A DNA stretch of 64,000 bases from Lingula anatina (taxonomy: Eukaryota > Brachiopoda > Lingulata > Lingulida > Lingulidae). Where the stretch lies: positions 632,872-696,871 of the forward strand of contig NW_019775580.1 of the NCBI RefSeq assembly GCF_001039355.2, read 5' to 3'. A program made the position numbers and the translations under genes. Under the pieces are notes generated by a model. It had not been told where the DNA came from. It saw nothing but the letters and a program-made list of their open reading frames with translations, and did not search any database. How positions within the stretch are numbered: position 1 is the stretch's first letter; each line of letters starts with the position of its first letter. Positions 37,501 to 50,969 of this stretch are shown here, piece after piece.

Positions 37501-40500
37501 CTCGTTTTGACTTAGTACATTGTTGTTGTAATCTAACCTTGTTTTGAATTCCCCACCCGCACAATATTGTCTATATAGAGAAGAGAAGCTTAGAAAAACA
37601 GTCCAATTGGCTTCTTTTACACTGCATAACTTTTTATAATAATAATAAGAACAATATTTATTTATTTATAGTCTAAAATCCATATAAAATTTTCAGTAGA
37701 CTTTACATGGGTAAAGGAAGAATGGAGGAAATGAAAACACAAACATTTCATATTTTTTTTGTAAATAAACATTTATCTATTACACGAGGCCACCCGCTGC
37801 CAGTTTCTTTTTATTGAAATAATAATAAAAACAAAACAAACAAGACTTTTTTATCAATCTAATTTGCTTTTTGTTTGTTACATATGAACCACTATATAAC
37901 ATTTAAAACAATATCATCAACAAAAATATCAATATTGTGAAAGCAAACAGGGATTAAAGCTGATGCAAATATACATGTATATTTGTGGCAAAAATTATTT
38001 TTACTTTAGCAACACATTGATATGGCAATTATTTTACACTTCTTGATCATAACATACAGTTACCTGTATAGCCACAGGACACACTACTCCTTTTAAAATC
38101 AGGATCAATATAAACAATTAATATAATTTTATTAATTTACCTGGGATCAGAAATTTATATCACTGATACCAGTTAGTCCTGTACCAGTCTATATTTTTAT
38201 TTGAATTTATTTTTGTAAGTGTCATAGTGGTGATTTCACAGCCAAACTTCATTTAAAAACTTTCACATTTAATGATGTTACATGAATCTGTTAATGTATT
38301 TTATTCATTAGAAAGAACTGTAACCAAGTTTTAAAAGAATGTTTTCAGTTTTAAAAGGATTAAATAACTTTATTTATGGCTTCATGATAGCTGCTTGAGC
38401 TTCTGTCATAATTGCCAAGGAATGGCAAAATGATTAATCCTTGTCCCTTTCATGTTCTTCAAGCCTAGAAAAATATTAGATTAAAACATTAAAAAGATTT
38501 AAAAAGTAACATTCAAAAACACTTTTCTAACTGCATATATCTTTACACACACACACAACAACAACAACAACACACACTAAAATCAGTATAAATAATAAAC
38601 CACAATCTTGATAATAGGGAAGCTGGTATCAATCGAATTATCTAAAATAGTACTCTAAAAGTGTATCAATATTGATCAATGACCTCATCATCAAGAGCTG
38701 AGCAGTGGCAAACATGTGAATCTTTAAATCAATTAAATTCCCATTTAAATGAAGCTCTGAAGTCTACAAACTACAGTGTTCACAACTATAATACACTAAT
38801 TATTGTACTGGTACACATTATTTATAAATTAAAACAAAGGAGGAATATTGTTAATATAATGTTCTTTTTTTCATGAAACATTTTTCCCTCACATACTTAT
38901 AACGCATGTGTTTGTGTGTGTGGGAGATTTTAAACAAAAATAAACTGTTCCTTCTAACAAAAATTTGCCTATGATGGCTATCACAATTTGAAAACATATA
39001 CACAATGTTATAGCACTTGGCATTTTATGATGCACAGTATGCACGTATGTATTGCAAATGGTCAACAAATGGTGGTAACAAATGTAATAAAACTTATTTT
39101 GACTAACAAGTTTTCCCCCATATTGATATCGTACATTAGTACCCTGCCAAAGGGGCAAACATGTTAAAAGTCAAAATGTGTTATTCATATTTTTAAAAAG
39201 ATGCTTGTGGTTGGTTTTCAATTTTGTATCTTTCACAACTATAATTTACAAGCATGTGTGGCCCCACACTCATACCATGCACACACATGCAGGGCAGATA
39301 ACACTGCTTTTCACTGACATCAACATCCAACAACTATAAATCGACTTTCCCACACCTTGGACAGGGACCACAAGGAAAACACATGGGTAAATGTCCTAGC
39401 TAAGCTTTCTCTTGGGCATGATATATTATTCAATTTATGATTAAAATAAAAAATATGTCCAAGTGATATATACCAACAAATTGATATGAAAAGCTACTCA
39501 CTACTTGGCAATGTATACATGTATATTCAGCTGTGTAACACTGACATCCTAATTGTTATAACACAAGCCTTTGAAATGTCAACACTTTAGGTCACTGAAA
39601 GTATAAAAAGGTAGATAAAATATTAAACCTATTATTTTTTGGGCATTCTTGTACATGATAATAATAAATAACTGATAAATATTTTTATCAGTTTATACAA
39701 GTTTCACTCCTTTTTCATGGAAATTTCAAAATATTACTTTTTTTTCATCTTACTTAAATCAAAATGCAAAGAAATAGCATGAAAAGGAATATGCAGAATA
39801 TCTAAAAAAATGGCTTTCATATCCTCAAAAGTGACCTATCCCCCTCTCATAATATATCTATCTATACAGAATCAAGTATAGGCCTACTACATGTCATTTT
39901 GCGAGCCATTTCTATTAATAAACATCAAAACACAAAAAAAAAGCATAAGAAGGCAAATTCTCAATATTTTATTGTGACATTCATACAAGACATGAGGCAA
40001 GACTGCCTCTATATTCACTCTACTGTGATCGCCCCAACAACACACACTGTCATTTCATGAAGTATTTAATATAGTTAACTTCAAAACACAAAAAAAATTG
40101 CAAAAATTCAATATTAAACATCGACATTCATTCAAGATGTAACACAAGACTGCCCATGTAGTTACTCAGAACATTGCAAAATATACTACCTGTCGGAAAT
40201 GTAGAAAATCGATAAGTTACAGGTTAGGTTCCTACCTAAATTTTTTACCTGTTCAAAAACAAATGTCAAACTATTAAAAAAACTGAACAGATAAAGAAAA
40301 ATCATTGTTATCTGCATTTGGCACAATTCAAAAGAACGTGTTTACATTTGGGTTCTGTGTGCCGCCACTTTGGAACACGTCAGTAACTTGATAGAAGATT
40401 CAGTGAAACCAATACTTAAACACTACTATGGTATATAAAATATAGCTTGAGAATAAACTTTATCGTTCTGTCAAGTGCATTAGTAAAATTATCAACATAT

Positions 40501-43500
40501 CAGCGTATAAACGTTTGTTCATCTTACCTGTCTCTATGCCTGCTCCTCCCGCCAAATTGGCTAAGGCCGCCGCTTCAAGTTTTGAAAACGAGGCCAAATC
40601 TAATATTCTCCAAAATAACCGTCATATGAGCCGGTGGCTCCCGGGCTGCTAGCTACATGATCAACATGAAGTTTTCAACTATTGAACCATCTCCCATGGC
40701 TCACGTCCATCTTCCTAGCTCTCTAACAGTCCCTCTCCAAATCTCTCTCAATCTCAACCCCCAGATATTTCTTCTGAAGGTCTTATATACAAATGCATTA
40801 TCTATGGTGGATTCAATGCCACACTCTTTGGCGGTGCATACTAATTTTAATTACTCAAATTGCACACCTCCACTAGCGTTATATAATAACATGTTAGGCC
40901 ATAAAACAAGTCAAGTGCACTAGCAAGCGACTTCATTAAGATTAATTAACAAGTCTGGAGATTATATTTGTGAACTGAACAACCACATGTATAATATATC
41001 ATCATATTTTGACAAATGATATGGACAGAATCTTCAGTTTTGTCAATTTAATATGGCAATGTTAATTTGTACCAAGTATGGTTGGGGGGGGGGGGGTATA
41101 ATCTTTTTCTTTTTGTTACTATTATTATTATTTTGTTTTAGTCAAATTTCAATTCTTTTATCCATATAAAATTATCTTAGCCAAATGAGAAATTTTTTTG
41201 TCAAATCCAAAATAATGACTTCACAAAAATAATTCAAAATGGATTATTTTATGTGTGTGTATAGCATTGTTATATTGATGCAAACATCATTACCTCCACC
41301 AAGGAGGTTACATGTATGTTTTCACCCCAATTTGTCTGTTTGTTTGTTTGTTTGTCTGTCTGTCATCAACATAACTCAAAAAGTTATGGACCGATTTTGA
41401 TGAAATTTTCAGGAACTGTCAGAAGTGGGCCAAGGAAGAGATGATTAGTTTTTGGTGGTGATCCGGATCAATAATCAATCAATAATCGATAATAATAAAA
41501 AATCGCTGCCTTGGTGGAGGTCTTTTCTAGTTTAAATTTTTTAAACAAGGCGGCAAAGCTGTAATATGTATATACCAAAACCAGTTCACAGCACTGTAAA
41601 ATATCAGAAAGCATGGTGAAATATTAACAATTATGCTGTGAATGTAAGGAAATTATAATCTGCATAAAATCAATGCTGCTGGAGAATAATTGATAAGCTG
41701 TTCTTTTATCTTCTCCAGTAAATTACCAAACAGGAAAATCAAAGCTTCCAAATGAACAGACATACATATGTCAAAGGATCAATGACATGAAAAGTTTAGG
41801 AAAAATGCCATTTTGAATAAAACAAAATTTCACACAATGTTTTCTTTTTTAAGTTGGACTGTAACTACATCATATGAGTCAATACTGCAAGTTTTAGGTA
41901 ATAGTTGACACTGTCTTCCAATTTCTGGTAATTAGGACTATATAAGAAGGCAGCATAGCTGTCAAATGCACAGACAAAAAGCAGAAAATAATGATGCACA
42001 AAAGTTAGGGTGAATTGTATCTGCTCACACCCTGAGGAACTGTAGAACCATGAGCACCCTCAGTGCTCAAGCTGGTGGTACTAATAAATATGCATACATA
42101 CATTATTGGTAAAATAAAATGAGGCAGCACAGCTGTCAGATGTACAGACAAAAAGCACAAAATAACGATGCACAAAATAAATAGAATATAAGTTCATCTG
42201 GATGTGTTATGTATAATGTAGTCATATGAGATTCTTTTTTTCCATCCAAAAGAAAACGAGGTAAAAGATGTTAAAATACCTGTATGTGCAGAAATTTTCA
42301 ACTGCTCTTTGCTGCAGTCTTCCTCAGTGCTATTGTTTGACCACTAGGTAGAGTGTGGTCAAAATGATTTTATAGACTTGACTAAAATCTTGTGCAGTAA
42401 AAATGACAATCTTAAACACAGAATCATGGAATCCATCTATATAAGGAAATCTACAGTGACAATGAACTGTGATTAGGGGAGGCACAGGCTTAGTCCAGTC
42501 TATAACTGCTGGACTACTATGCTACTGTCAATTCCGATGCAATAATACATTATGTTTTTAAACTGAAAAGTCAACAACAAATTTTAATTATGCACACCAG
42601 GTAAAATGGAGGAAAGTAAAGTGGGTAACTAGCATAAGGATTCATGACCAAGACTGTTCAAGTTTACACTTTGAAAATGCCAGAATGAGAAAATGAAAAT
42701 TTCATAAAAACTTGCATAAATTCAAGAAAAAAATTATGAAGATGGTTTTCCAATTTGAGCTGCATTTCAATCCTAAGAATCTTTCTTTTAAGTTACAAAA
42801 TAAACAAAATTTTCTTTACAAAACATTTGTGGTGGCCATGCACAAAGTTGTACAGCACACCATATTAACACTGAGAAATAACACATTTATTTGCTGGATT
42901 CATCATCCAAATAACTCTTCTTCTTTCCTCTTTCTGTGGTTCAGCCACCTTTTTAGTTCTGGTGCTGTGCACACTTCAGACAGCTTTTTAGTTCTGGTGC
43001 TGTGCACACTTCAGACAGCTTTTTAGTTCTGGTGCTGTGCACACTTCAGACAGCTTTTTAGTTCTGGTGCTGTGCACACTTCAGACAGCTTTTTAGTTCT
43101 GGTGCTGTGCACACTTCAGACAGCTTTTTAGTTCTGGTGCTGTGCACACTTCAGACAGCTTTTTAGTTCTGGTGCTGTGCACACTTCAGACAGCTTTTTA
43201 GTTCTGGTGCTGTGCACACTTCAGACAGCTTTTTAGTTCTGGTGCTGTGCACACTTCAGACAGCTTTTTAGTTCTGGTGCTGTGCACACTTCAGACAGCT
43301 TTTTAGTTCTGGTGCTGTGCACACTTCAGACAGCTTTTTAGTTCTGGTGCTGTGCACACTTCAGACAGCTTTTTAGTTCTGGTGCTGTGCACACTTCAGA
43401 CAGCTTTTTAGTTCTGGTGCTGTGCACACTTCAGACAGCTTTTTAGTTCTGGTGCTGTGCACACTTCAGACAGCTTTTTAGTTCTGGTGCTGTGCACACT

Positions 43501-46500
43501 TCAGACAGCTTTTTAGTTCTGGTGCTGTGCACACTTCAGACAGCTTTTTAGTTCTGGTGCTGTGCACACTTCAGACAGCTTTTTAGTTCTGGTGCTGTGC
43601 ACACTTCAGACAGCTTTTTAGTTCTGGTGCTGTGCACACTTCAGACAGCTTTTTAGTTCTGGTGCTGTGCACACTTCAGACAGCTTTTTAGTTCTGGTGC
43701 TGTGCACACTTCAGACAGCTTTTTAGTTCTGGTGCTGTGCACACTTCAGACAGCTTTTTAGTTCTGGTGCTGTGCACACTTCAGACAGCTTTTTAGTTCT
43801 GGTGCTGTGCACACTTCAGACAGCTTTTTAGTTCTGGTGCTGTGCACACTTCAGACAGCTTTTTCACACAAGCACCAGGTATGTCACCTTCACATTCCCT
43901 TGCTGTTCACAGCAGAGGACTACAGAGACCCCTGCGGCGGGCGGTGCCCTTCGTGCGCACTTCTTATTTCCACAGAAGATGAAAAGGGCTTAAGAAGTCA
44001 CTCAGTAAATTGAAAAGTTAATCAAAAATACAGTTAGGTACTTATGCAGTGTCCCTCCCCAAAATATATTTAACAATCAATAACATGACCATATGTAACG
44101 TACAGTTCCTATTCTCCTAACAAAGGATATAGATCATTTAATACTTTTGAAACCCACTGAGGCAGGGTCTGACACTGGCCGAAGCCCTTCAAATCAAATC
44201 TCATTATGTTATCTCCTCATAGACCATTCAAGGTAGGAACTTGGAAACTTTTGGGATTAATAGATCTAGATAATTTTTTTTCCAAATATATAGCCTTAAA
44301 TTTATTTAATGACTCTAGCACCAATAATATTATTTATATTTCAAAATATATATAGGTGCAGGAATTAAATAAATTTGCAGTGCTTTTACAAACCAGCACC
44401 TGCTACTACTGTAAGGAAGGAATTGGTATATAAAATGGCAAATCTAAATTTAAAAAAAGGGGATATATAAAATAAATTTAAAAAACAAAATCCCCAAAAG
44501 AAATTTAATTGGTAATAACATAAAAAATAAAGAAATAAACTTTAATATTAATAACATTCTTATAAGGTTTAGTAACATGTAATATTCTTGACTAAATTTT
44601 AATAATATTGCACCTTTATGCCTGATTGGGCAAGTGCCTGAAAATCTGTATCTTTTGTCAAACATTGTGATAAACATGCATATTTGTCAAAAAAAAAATT
44701 GGGACTACCAAGTTCCCAATTCCCAGGGACACCAGTTGCCAAGAGTTAGCATCGGGCTGCACTGAGGGAGATCTTATATAAGACCAACTGGGAGATCATG
44801 ATCTTTTGTTTCAATATTGATGCAAAAATGAATTCTACCCTTTACTACCAAGTTACTGCATGTAACCCTTGACAGCTCTCTCCGTCTCCATGTGCACTTT
44901 TCTAAAACAGCACAATTAGACCCCATTCCCACAGATTTTAGATCGATCTATCCCTGTGGGGAGTCTCACTAGATTACTGTCAGTTTAGTCGACTTAAATG
45001 TCTGTCCTGCCTACTAAAAGCTGTAAGGGGGTAATTAACTACCGTGCGCGCTCGGCTGACACAAATTTAGTGTGAACCCCCAGGGAGTTAGGTCGATCTA
45101 GATGGATCGATCTAAATCTATGGGAATGCACTCTTAGTCTACATGGGACCAGGGGCAAAGCTATGTTTCATTTCAAAATATTCTTATTATTATAACAATA
45201 ATAAAACAGAAAACAAGTGAATCATAATAAAAAGCATACATATCCCTTAAACAAAGGGCCATACTTTGGTATCACAAGGCAGCAATTTCTTCCATGGTGT
45301 CAGGTTCTCTGTGCAGACCATCTCCCCGGGCATCGCAGCGTACCTCAGATAAGTAGAGTTGGTGGCTATCCATTGGTCAGCGGCCCCAAGTGGCCGGAAG
45401 GACAACTTAGGACTGACTGTGGCTGTCTTGTCCATGAAGTTTAAAGAGGCACAAAACAGGCCAGAGAGAGCATTGACCAGATCTGACCATTTTTTGTCTA
45501 TACTGAAATGAATAGATGAACAGAGAATGTCAATCATACAACACATATATATTGTGCACTCTGAGAGGGGAGGGTCTGAAAAAAACATAATTATACTGTA
45601 ATTACTAGTACTACTATATAAACTGTATACTAGTGCACAAGTTGCTCAGAAACTAGCAAAGGATATGTTACAATACGACATCGATCTATATTTATAAAAT
45701 TATGTATATTTACAAACAAAATAAATGTCTTTTAAACGTCTTTAAATAATATTTTAAAAAAGCAGATTCTGACAAAGGGATCAGCGTACATTATACTTCC
45801 AATAAATATGAAAGCAAGGTAATGGCACATAAAATCCATACACATAAAACAGAAATGTGAGAGCATAAATAGTTTAATGTGCTTCCAATTCTCTGACAAT
45901 GAGGTCAATGCCCAGATAACACAACTAATACAATTCATTTAAGGGCAGCTATTACATCAATTAACTTTTGCTGAATAGCAGACCCTCAAAATAGTGTATG
46001 CAGAAAAGCAGACCCTTTACCCTTCAGAATACTCTACTCTTGTAACAGTGATTGATTTCTGATCAAGGCTCCTTTAGCCTTCCTAATTGTGGACCCTTGG
46101 AAAAGCAGACCCTTAGAGTATAGGGATGTCCCATATATTTAGAAATCCATATATCTATATGTAATTTAAGACAATGACTGAATGTTTACAGACAGGTGTC
46201 AAAACATAGTTGCTTTCATATTTATGCTGAAATAAGTGTTTCAATGCCCAATTACTAAGCAGCAGAAACCATTAAAGTGCGTCTCAGTGGGTTAGATTTA
46301 TGTATAGGAGTAGGTTTCAAGTAAAACTATCATCAGATTTGTGTTTTAGGACATTGTTGATGATTATCTTCATCAGTTTGGGTCAAAAAAGTAAATGTAG
46401 AAATAAATTATAAAACAACCTGAATGAAAAGTTGAATATACACATCAGTACACCACTAGAATAAAAAATTAGGAAACTAAAACTATTCATCTTGATTTCG

Positions 46501-49500
46501 ATGCACAGCCAGAAATTCTTCCAGTTCAAGGTCACAACCTGGATTTTCCAACGCTCACAACCAATCATGACAGAGTTTAGCCAGAACATAAGAGATGAGA
46601 GTGAGAATGGAAGGCAAGTTTGTCAGAGAAGAAAGTGTCCTTCATCCTTTCATCGTGTTTTTTTTTTTCTTTTTTTGGGGGGGTACATATTTAGCGTTAA
46701 TGCATATTTTGGACCACAGTAACCTTTTGAAAATGCATATATCGCTTGTTTTGGTCGGGTCTTTCTTTGCAAAACAAGTTCGTGGAAAGGAACTCCATTG
46801 TATCAATTGATTCCTTGAAGATTCTTCACACTTGAAAATATATTCAGGCCTAAACTCCTTAATTATCTTCCTATTGATTATACGTGGAACATTCAACTGA
46901 ACATTTAACCGAGAGGTGATGCATATTTTCAATTTTATTTTATAGACCGATAGTACAAAGACTGGAATAGTAATGGCAGGAGTACTAGTAGCAGCACTCA
47001 AGTGGGACCAAGCAGGTAAATTGAGGGTGAAGCATTCATAGGTCTAATAAATTTAAGTTTTTTTAATGGTTCATAACAGTGTTTGTTAGATTGTTTGTTA
47101 GATTGTTTCTTTTCTTCTCTTTTAAAAATAATTAAGGTCACTTCAAATTTATCATTATAAGTAAATAGGCTGTTGTGGCTTTGCTATTTCCAAACAGGAA
47201 ATAAAAAAATATCAATGACATCTTAAGTAATAAAGAGGTTCAGCAAACAACGAATAACAAAGATGAGGTACAAAAACTAGGTTTGTGTGTCATAAGTCAT
47301 AGCGGCCATTTCACAAATGCGGAACAACAAATACGAAAACAATAGAGCAGGGTGAAAAATGCTCAGTTTGTAACGTGTGAACACACTCAATTCGTATTTC
47401 CTTTTTTTGATGAGGAATTCATAAAATCTTCGTACAATGGAAGGACGAATTACGAAAAATGAGGTTATGATAAGCGTAAAGTGATGACATAGTGCACATG
47501 TTCGTCCTTCATCTTCGTTGTTTGTCATTTGCTAAACCTCTCTTATATCTGAAATGCAAAGGGGGGGTTGATCTACCTGACATTTATAAGAGGGTCCTGG
47601 CCGCTATACCACCTAGCGGTCAGTGAGTGTGAACAACTACTCACGTCAGTCTGATGAAGGCCTTCGACCAGGTTGGCCGTAAGCTAACGGTACGGAAAAT
47701 TTTAGGCTTGTGTCTGAGAATTATCATGTTTATCCAACTACCAAGCTAATGAACATTTTTGCTAACTTTATTCTATGGTGAAGTTCTGTAGACCAAATGT
47801 TATTTTTGCCATTCATTACAGAACAAGTGTGGCAAAGTTGAAAAGGATGTCCTTATTTACATAAATGTCAAAGTGGACAACAGAAACCCATCTTTGGTAA
47901 TGGTCAATGGAGAAAATTTTAAGAAAAAATATCCCTGGGCCTACTTCCTGTAACTATTTCCTGTCTCTCAAACAGCTGTTAGTTGCACCAGACTGGTGCA
48001 TCATTGCAAACTGCAGGCCTGTGCCAACTGCAGAAAAAAGGTTGTGCCATCAAAGACCCCAAGATGATTGTCTTAGTCAGCTTTGTAGAGATCCAGTAAG
48101 TTTATTCCTGAAATATCACCGGGTCTAAGCCATAGTATTTTATTCATAGTAAACTGCGAGGCTCAGTAGCCGTATTGTGAGATGGATGATGAGAATTTAT
48201 TTAAATAAATTATGGAACTTAAAAACAGTTGTTTTATGGAGCTTTATTTTCTCAACAGTTTTCTCAACATTCCCAGAGACTATCCTACTAACTTTGGATC
48301 AATCTATCTCCAAGGGGTTTCTCACTAAATTGTCATCAACTTAGACAGCTTCAGTGTCTGTCATGCCTAATAAGGATGGAATGGGGTAATTAACTTCCGG
48401 AGGTCGAGCGTACAAGAAAGTTAATTACCCCCTTGCTAATTCGGTAGGAGTAATAGTCATTTAAGCCACTTAAGTTGTTGGCAGTTTAGTGTGAATCCCC
48501 ATGGAGTTAGACCATTTCTGTTGGATCAATCTAGGCATGGGAACCCAGTCCAAGATAGTTTCTCCATCCAAGTCCTCTTGGACCCCCCCCCCCCAAAAAA
48601 AAAAAAAANNNNNNNNNNNNNNNNNNNNNNNNNNNNNNNNNNNNNNNNNNNNNNNNNNNNNNNNNNNNNNNNNNNNNNNNNNNNNNNNNNNNNNNNNNNN
48701 NNNNNNNNNNNNNNNNNNNNNNNNNNNNNNNNNNNNNNNNNNNNNNNNNNNNNNNNNNNNNNNNNNNNNNNNNNNNNNNNNNNNNNNNNNNNNNNNNNNN
48801 NNNNNNNNNNNNNNNNNNNNNNNNNNNNNNNNNNNNNNNNNNNNNNNNNNNNNNNNNNNNNNNNNNNNNNNNNNNNNNNNNNNNNNNNNNNNNNNNNNNN
48901 NNNNNNNNNNNNNNNNNNNNNNNNNNNNNNNNNNNNNNNNNNNNNNNNNNNNNNNNNNNNNNNNNNNNNNNNNNNNNNNNNNNNNNNNNNNNNNNNNNNN
49001 NNNNNNNNNNNNNNNNNNNNNNNNNNNNNNNNNNNNNNNNNNNNNNNNNNNNNNNNNNNNNNNNNNNNNNNNNNNNNNNNNNNNNNNNNNNNNNNNNNNN
49101 NNNNNNNNNNNNNNNNNNNNNNNNNNNNNNNNNNNNNNNNNNNNNNNNNNNNNNNNNNNNNNNNNNNNNNNNNNNNNNNNNNNNNNNNNNNNNNNNNNNN
49201 NNNNNNNNNNNNNNNNNNNNNNNNNNNNNNNNNNNNNNNNNNNNNNNNNNNNNNNNNNNNNNNNNNNNNNNNNNNNNNNNNNNNNNNNNNNNNNNNNNNN
49301 NNNNNNNNNNNNNNNNNNAAAAAAAAAAAAAAAAGGAATACACACACACACACTTTTTTTCAGTTTTCTTATTTCATGGTTGTATTATTGCATAATATAT
49401 TTTACAAGTCCATGCTCTTTTGAGCAATTTCATTTTTCCATATTTGTCAAAATCAACTCCTGTAAACCACAATTTTTTAAAGTTTCGTCCAATAAAAGAA

Positions 49501-50906
49501 CATAGTCCAACTATTTAAAAAACAGAAACCAACTTGAAGGCAACTTACTTGGTAGTGTCCCTCTTAAACCAAGCCCAAAGCTCAGCCCCAGGGGGAGCAC
49601 TGACAACTGGATAACCCCATATTCTATGCCTCCAAAGCCCCTGGGTAAGACTAAGGTGTAACTCATGCACAGAATACTTGGCCAGAACCTCTCCTAATGA
49701 CTTGGGAAAGAGACCATAGTGTGTAACTGAAATACAGAACAAATGTATGTTTTGCTTCAGTTATCAGAATGAAATATCTAGACAGCATAGCTGTCAAGTA
49801 TAAAGATACCATACAGCAAAAACGCTGCAACAATATTTAACATTAAAAAACTATAAACATAATCCAATTGTGCTGACTTTGGAAAGGAACCATGCCATTT
49901 TACTAAACAAAGCCACTCATCAAAATCTGAAGGGATCATAACAATTCTTCATATGAGATTCAAAAATCCACAAATAAATATAATACATAAAAGTATAATA
50001 AAATCCATTTTACCACCAAAATGAGAGTTATCACAATTATTCTAAAACCTGTGCTTGCTATCGGATGGTGTGGACCTTAATAGATGGCTAACCCTCAGTA
50101 ATCATCTGTTAAGAGATCATTAAAGAGTTAAAAAGGGTAGTCAATTGTTTTTTCAAGTGTTTTTTTAATGGTCTATTGAGAGTTAATTACAAAAAAATAC
50201 TTAAAAAACAAACAATTGACTAACTTTGAATGTAGGAATGGATGACTTAATCATTGGAAATTATGGCAAAATTTTGGCATTTTTGACATTTCATCTAAAT
50301 GTTGGAGCCCAGAAAAAAAATTTTAGATAATAATTTTTTGGTTGGATTGATTGCACTGGTCGAACTGTTTGGCACATTACCATAGATTCCCAGCTACATA
50401 TGTTCCTGTTGGATAGCATTTCCTTTCACATATACACAGAAACTCAAGTCCTACATAATGAATGTCAGCATAAGTACATGTATTACCAAATATTGCATGG
50501 CCATACATTTTTAGTTTTCTAGTAACTTTTTATTACAGGTCAGATATTAAAATAACAATATCAGCGTTTGACACACGCACTCACCAGCACGCCAAATGCA
50601 AGTAAAAATTAAATCTGGCGTGTGAAATTTATGATGCAAGTCGCCATTTTGGCGAGTATATTTATGTCAACTTTCTATATTAAGTGTATCGGCAAAATTT
50701 AGACTCAATAAAAGTCTGATTGACATGCCAATATTTAGGGGGAAGTTCTGGGAATTCCCCTAACTGCTAACCTCGTTTTTACTTTCATAAGTAATAATTA
50801 TGATTGGTTGATGTTGAGGAAATCTGTAGTGACGTATTCAGTCTCACTGTCGATTTTGAAAGCCCCTTCGTTTGCACTCGGAACTACTCGGATGTCTCCG
50901 CACTTG

Positions 50907-50969
<63 letters not shown>

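Noticed and set aside
42950-43859. CRISPR-like array
   Set aside because: The 35-bp units are directly adjacent with no spacers, and the genome is animal.
48470-49505. Long frames on both strands at 48.5-49.5 kb
   Set aside because: They consist mostly of unknown bases from the 710-N gap, flanked by homopolymers.
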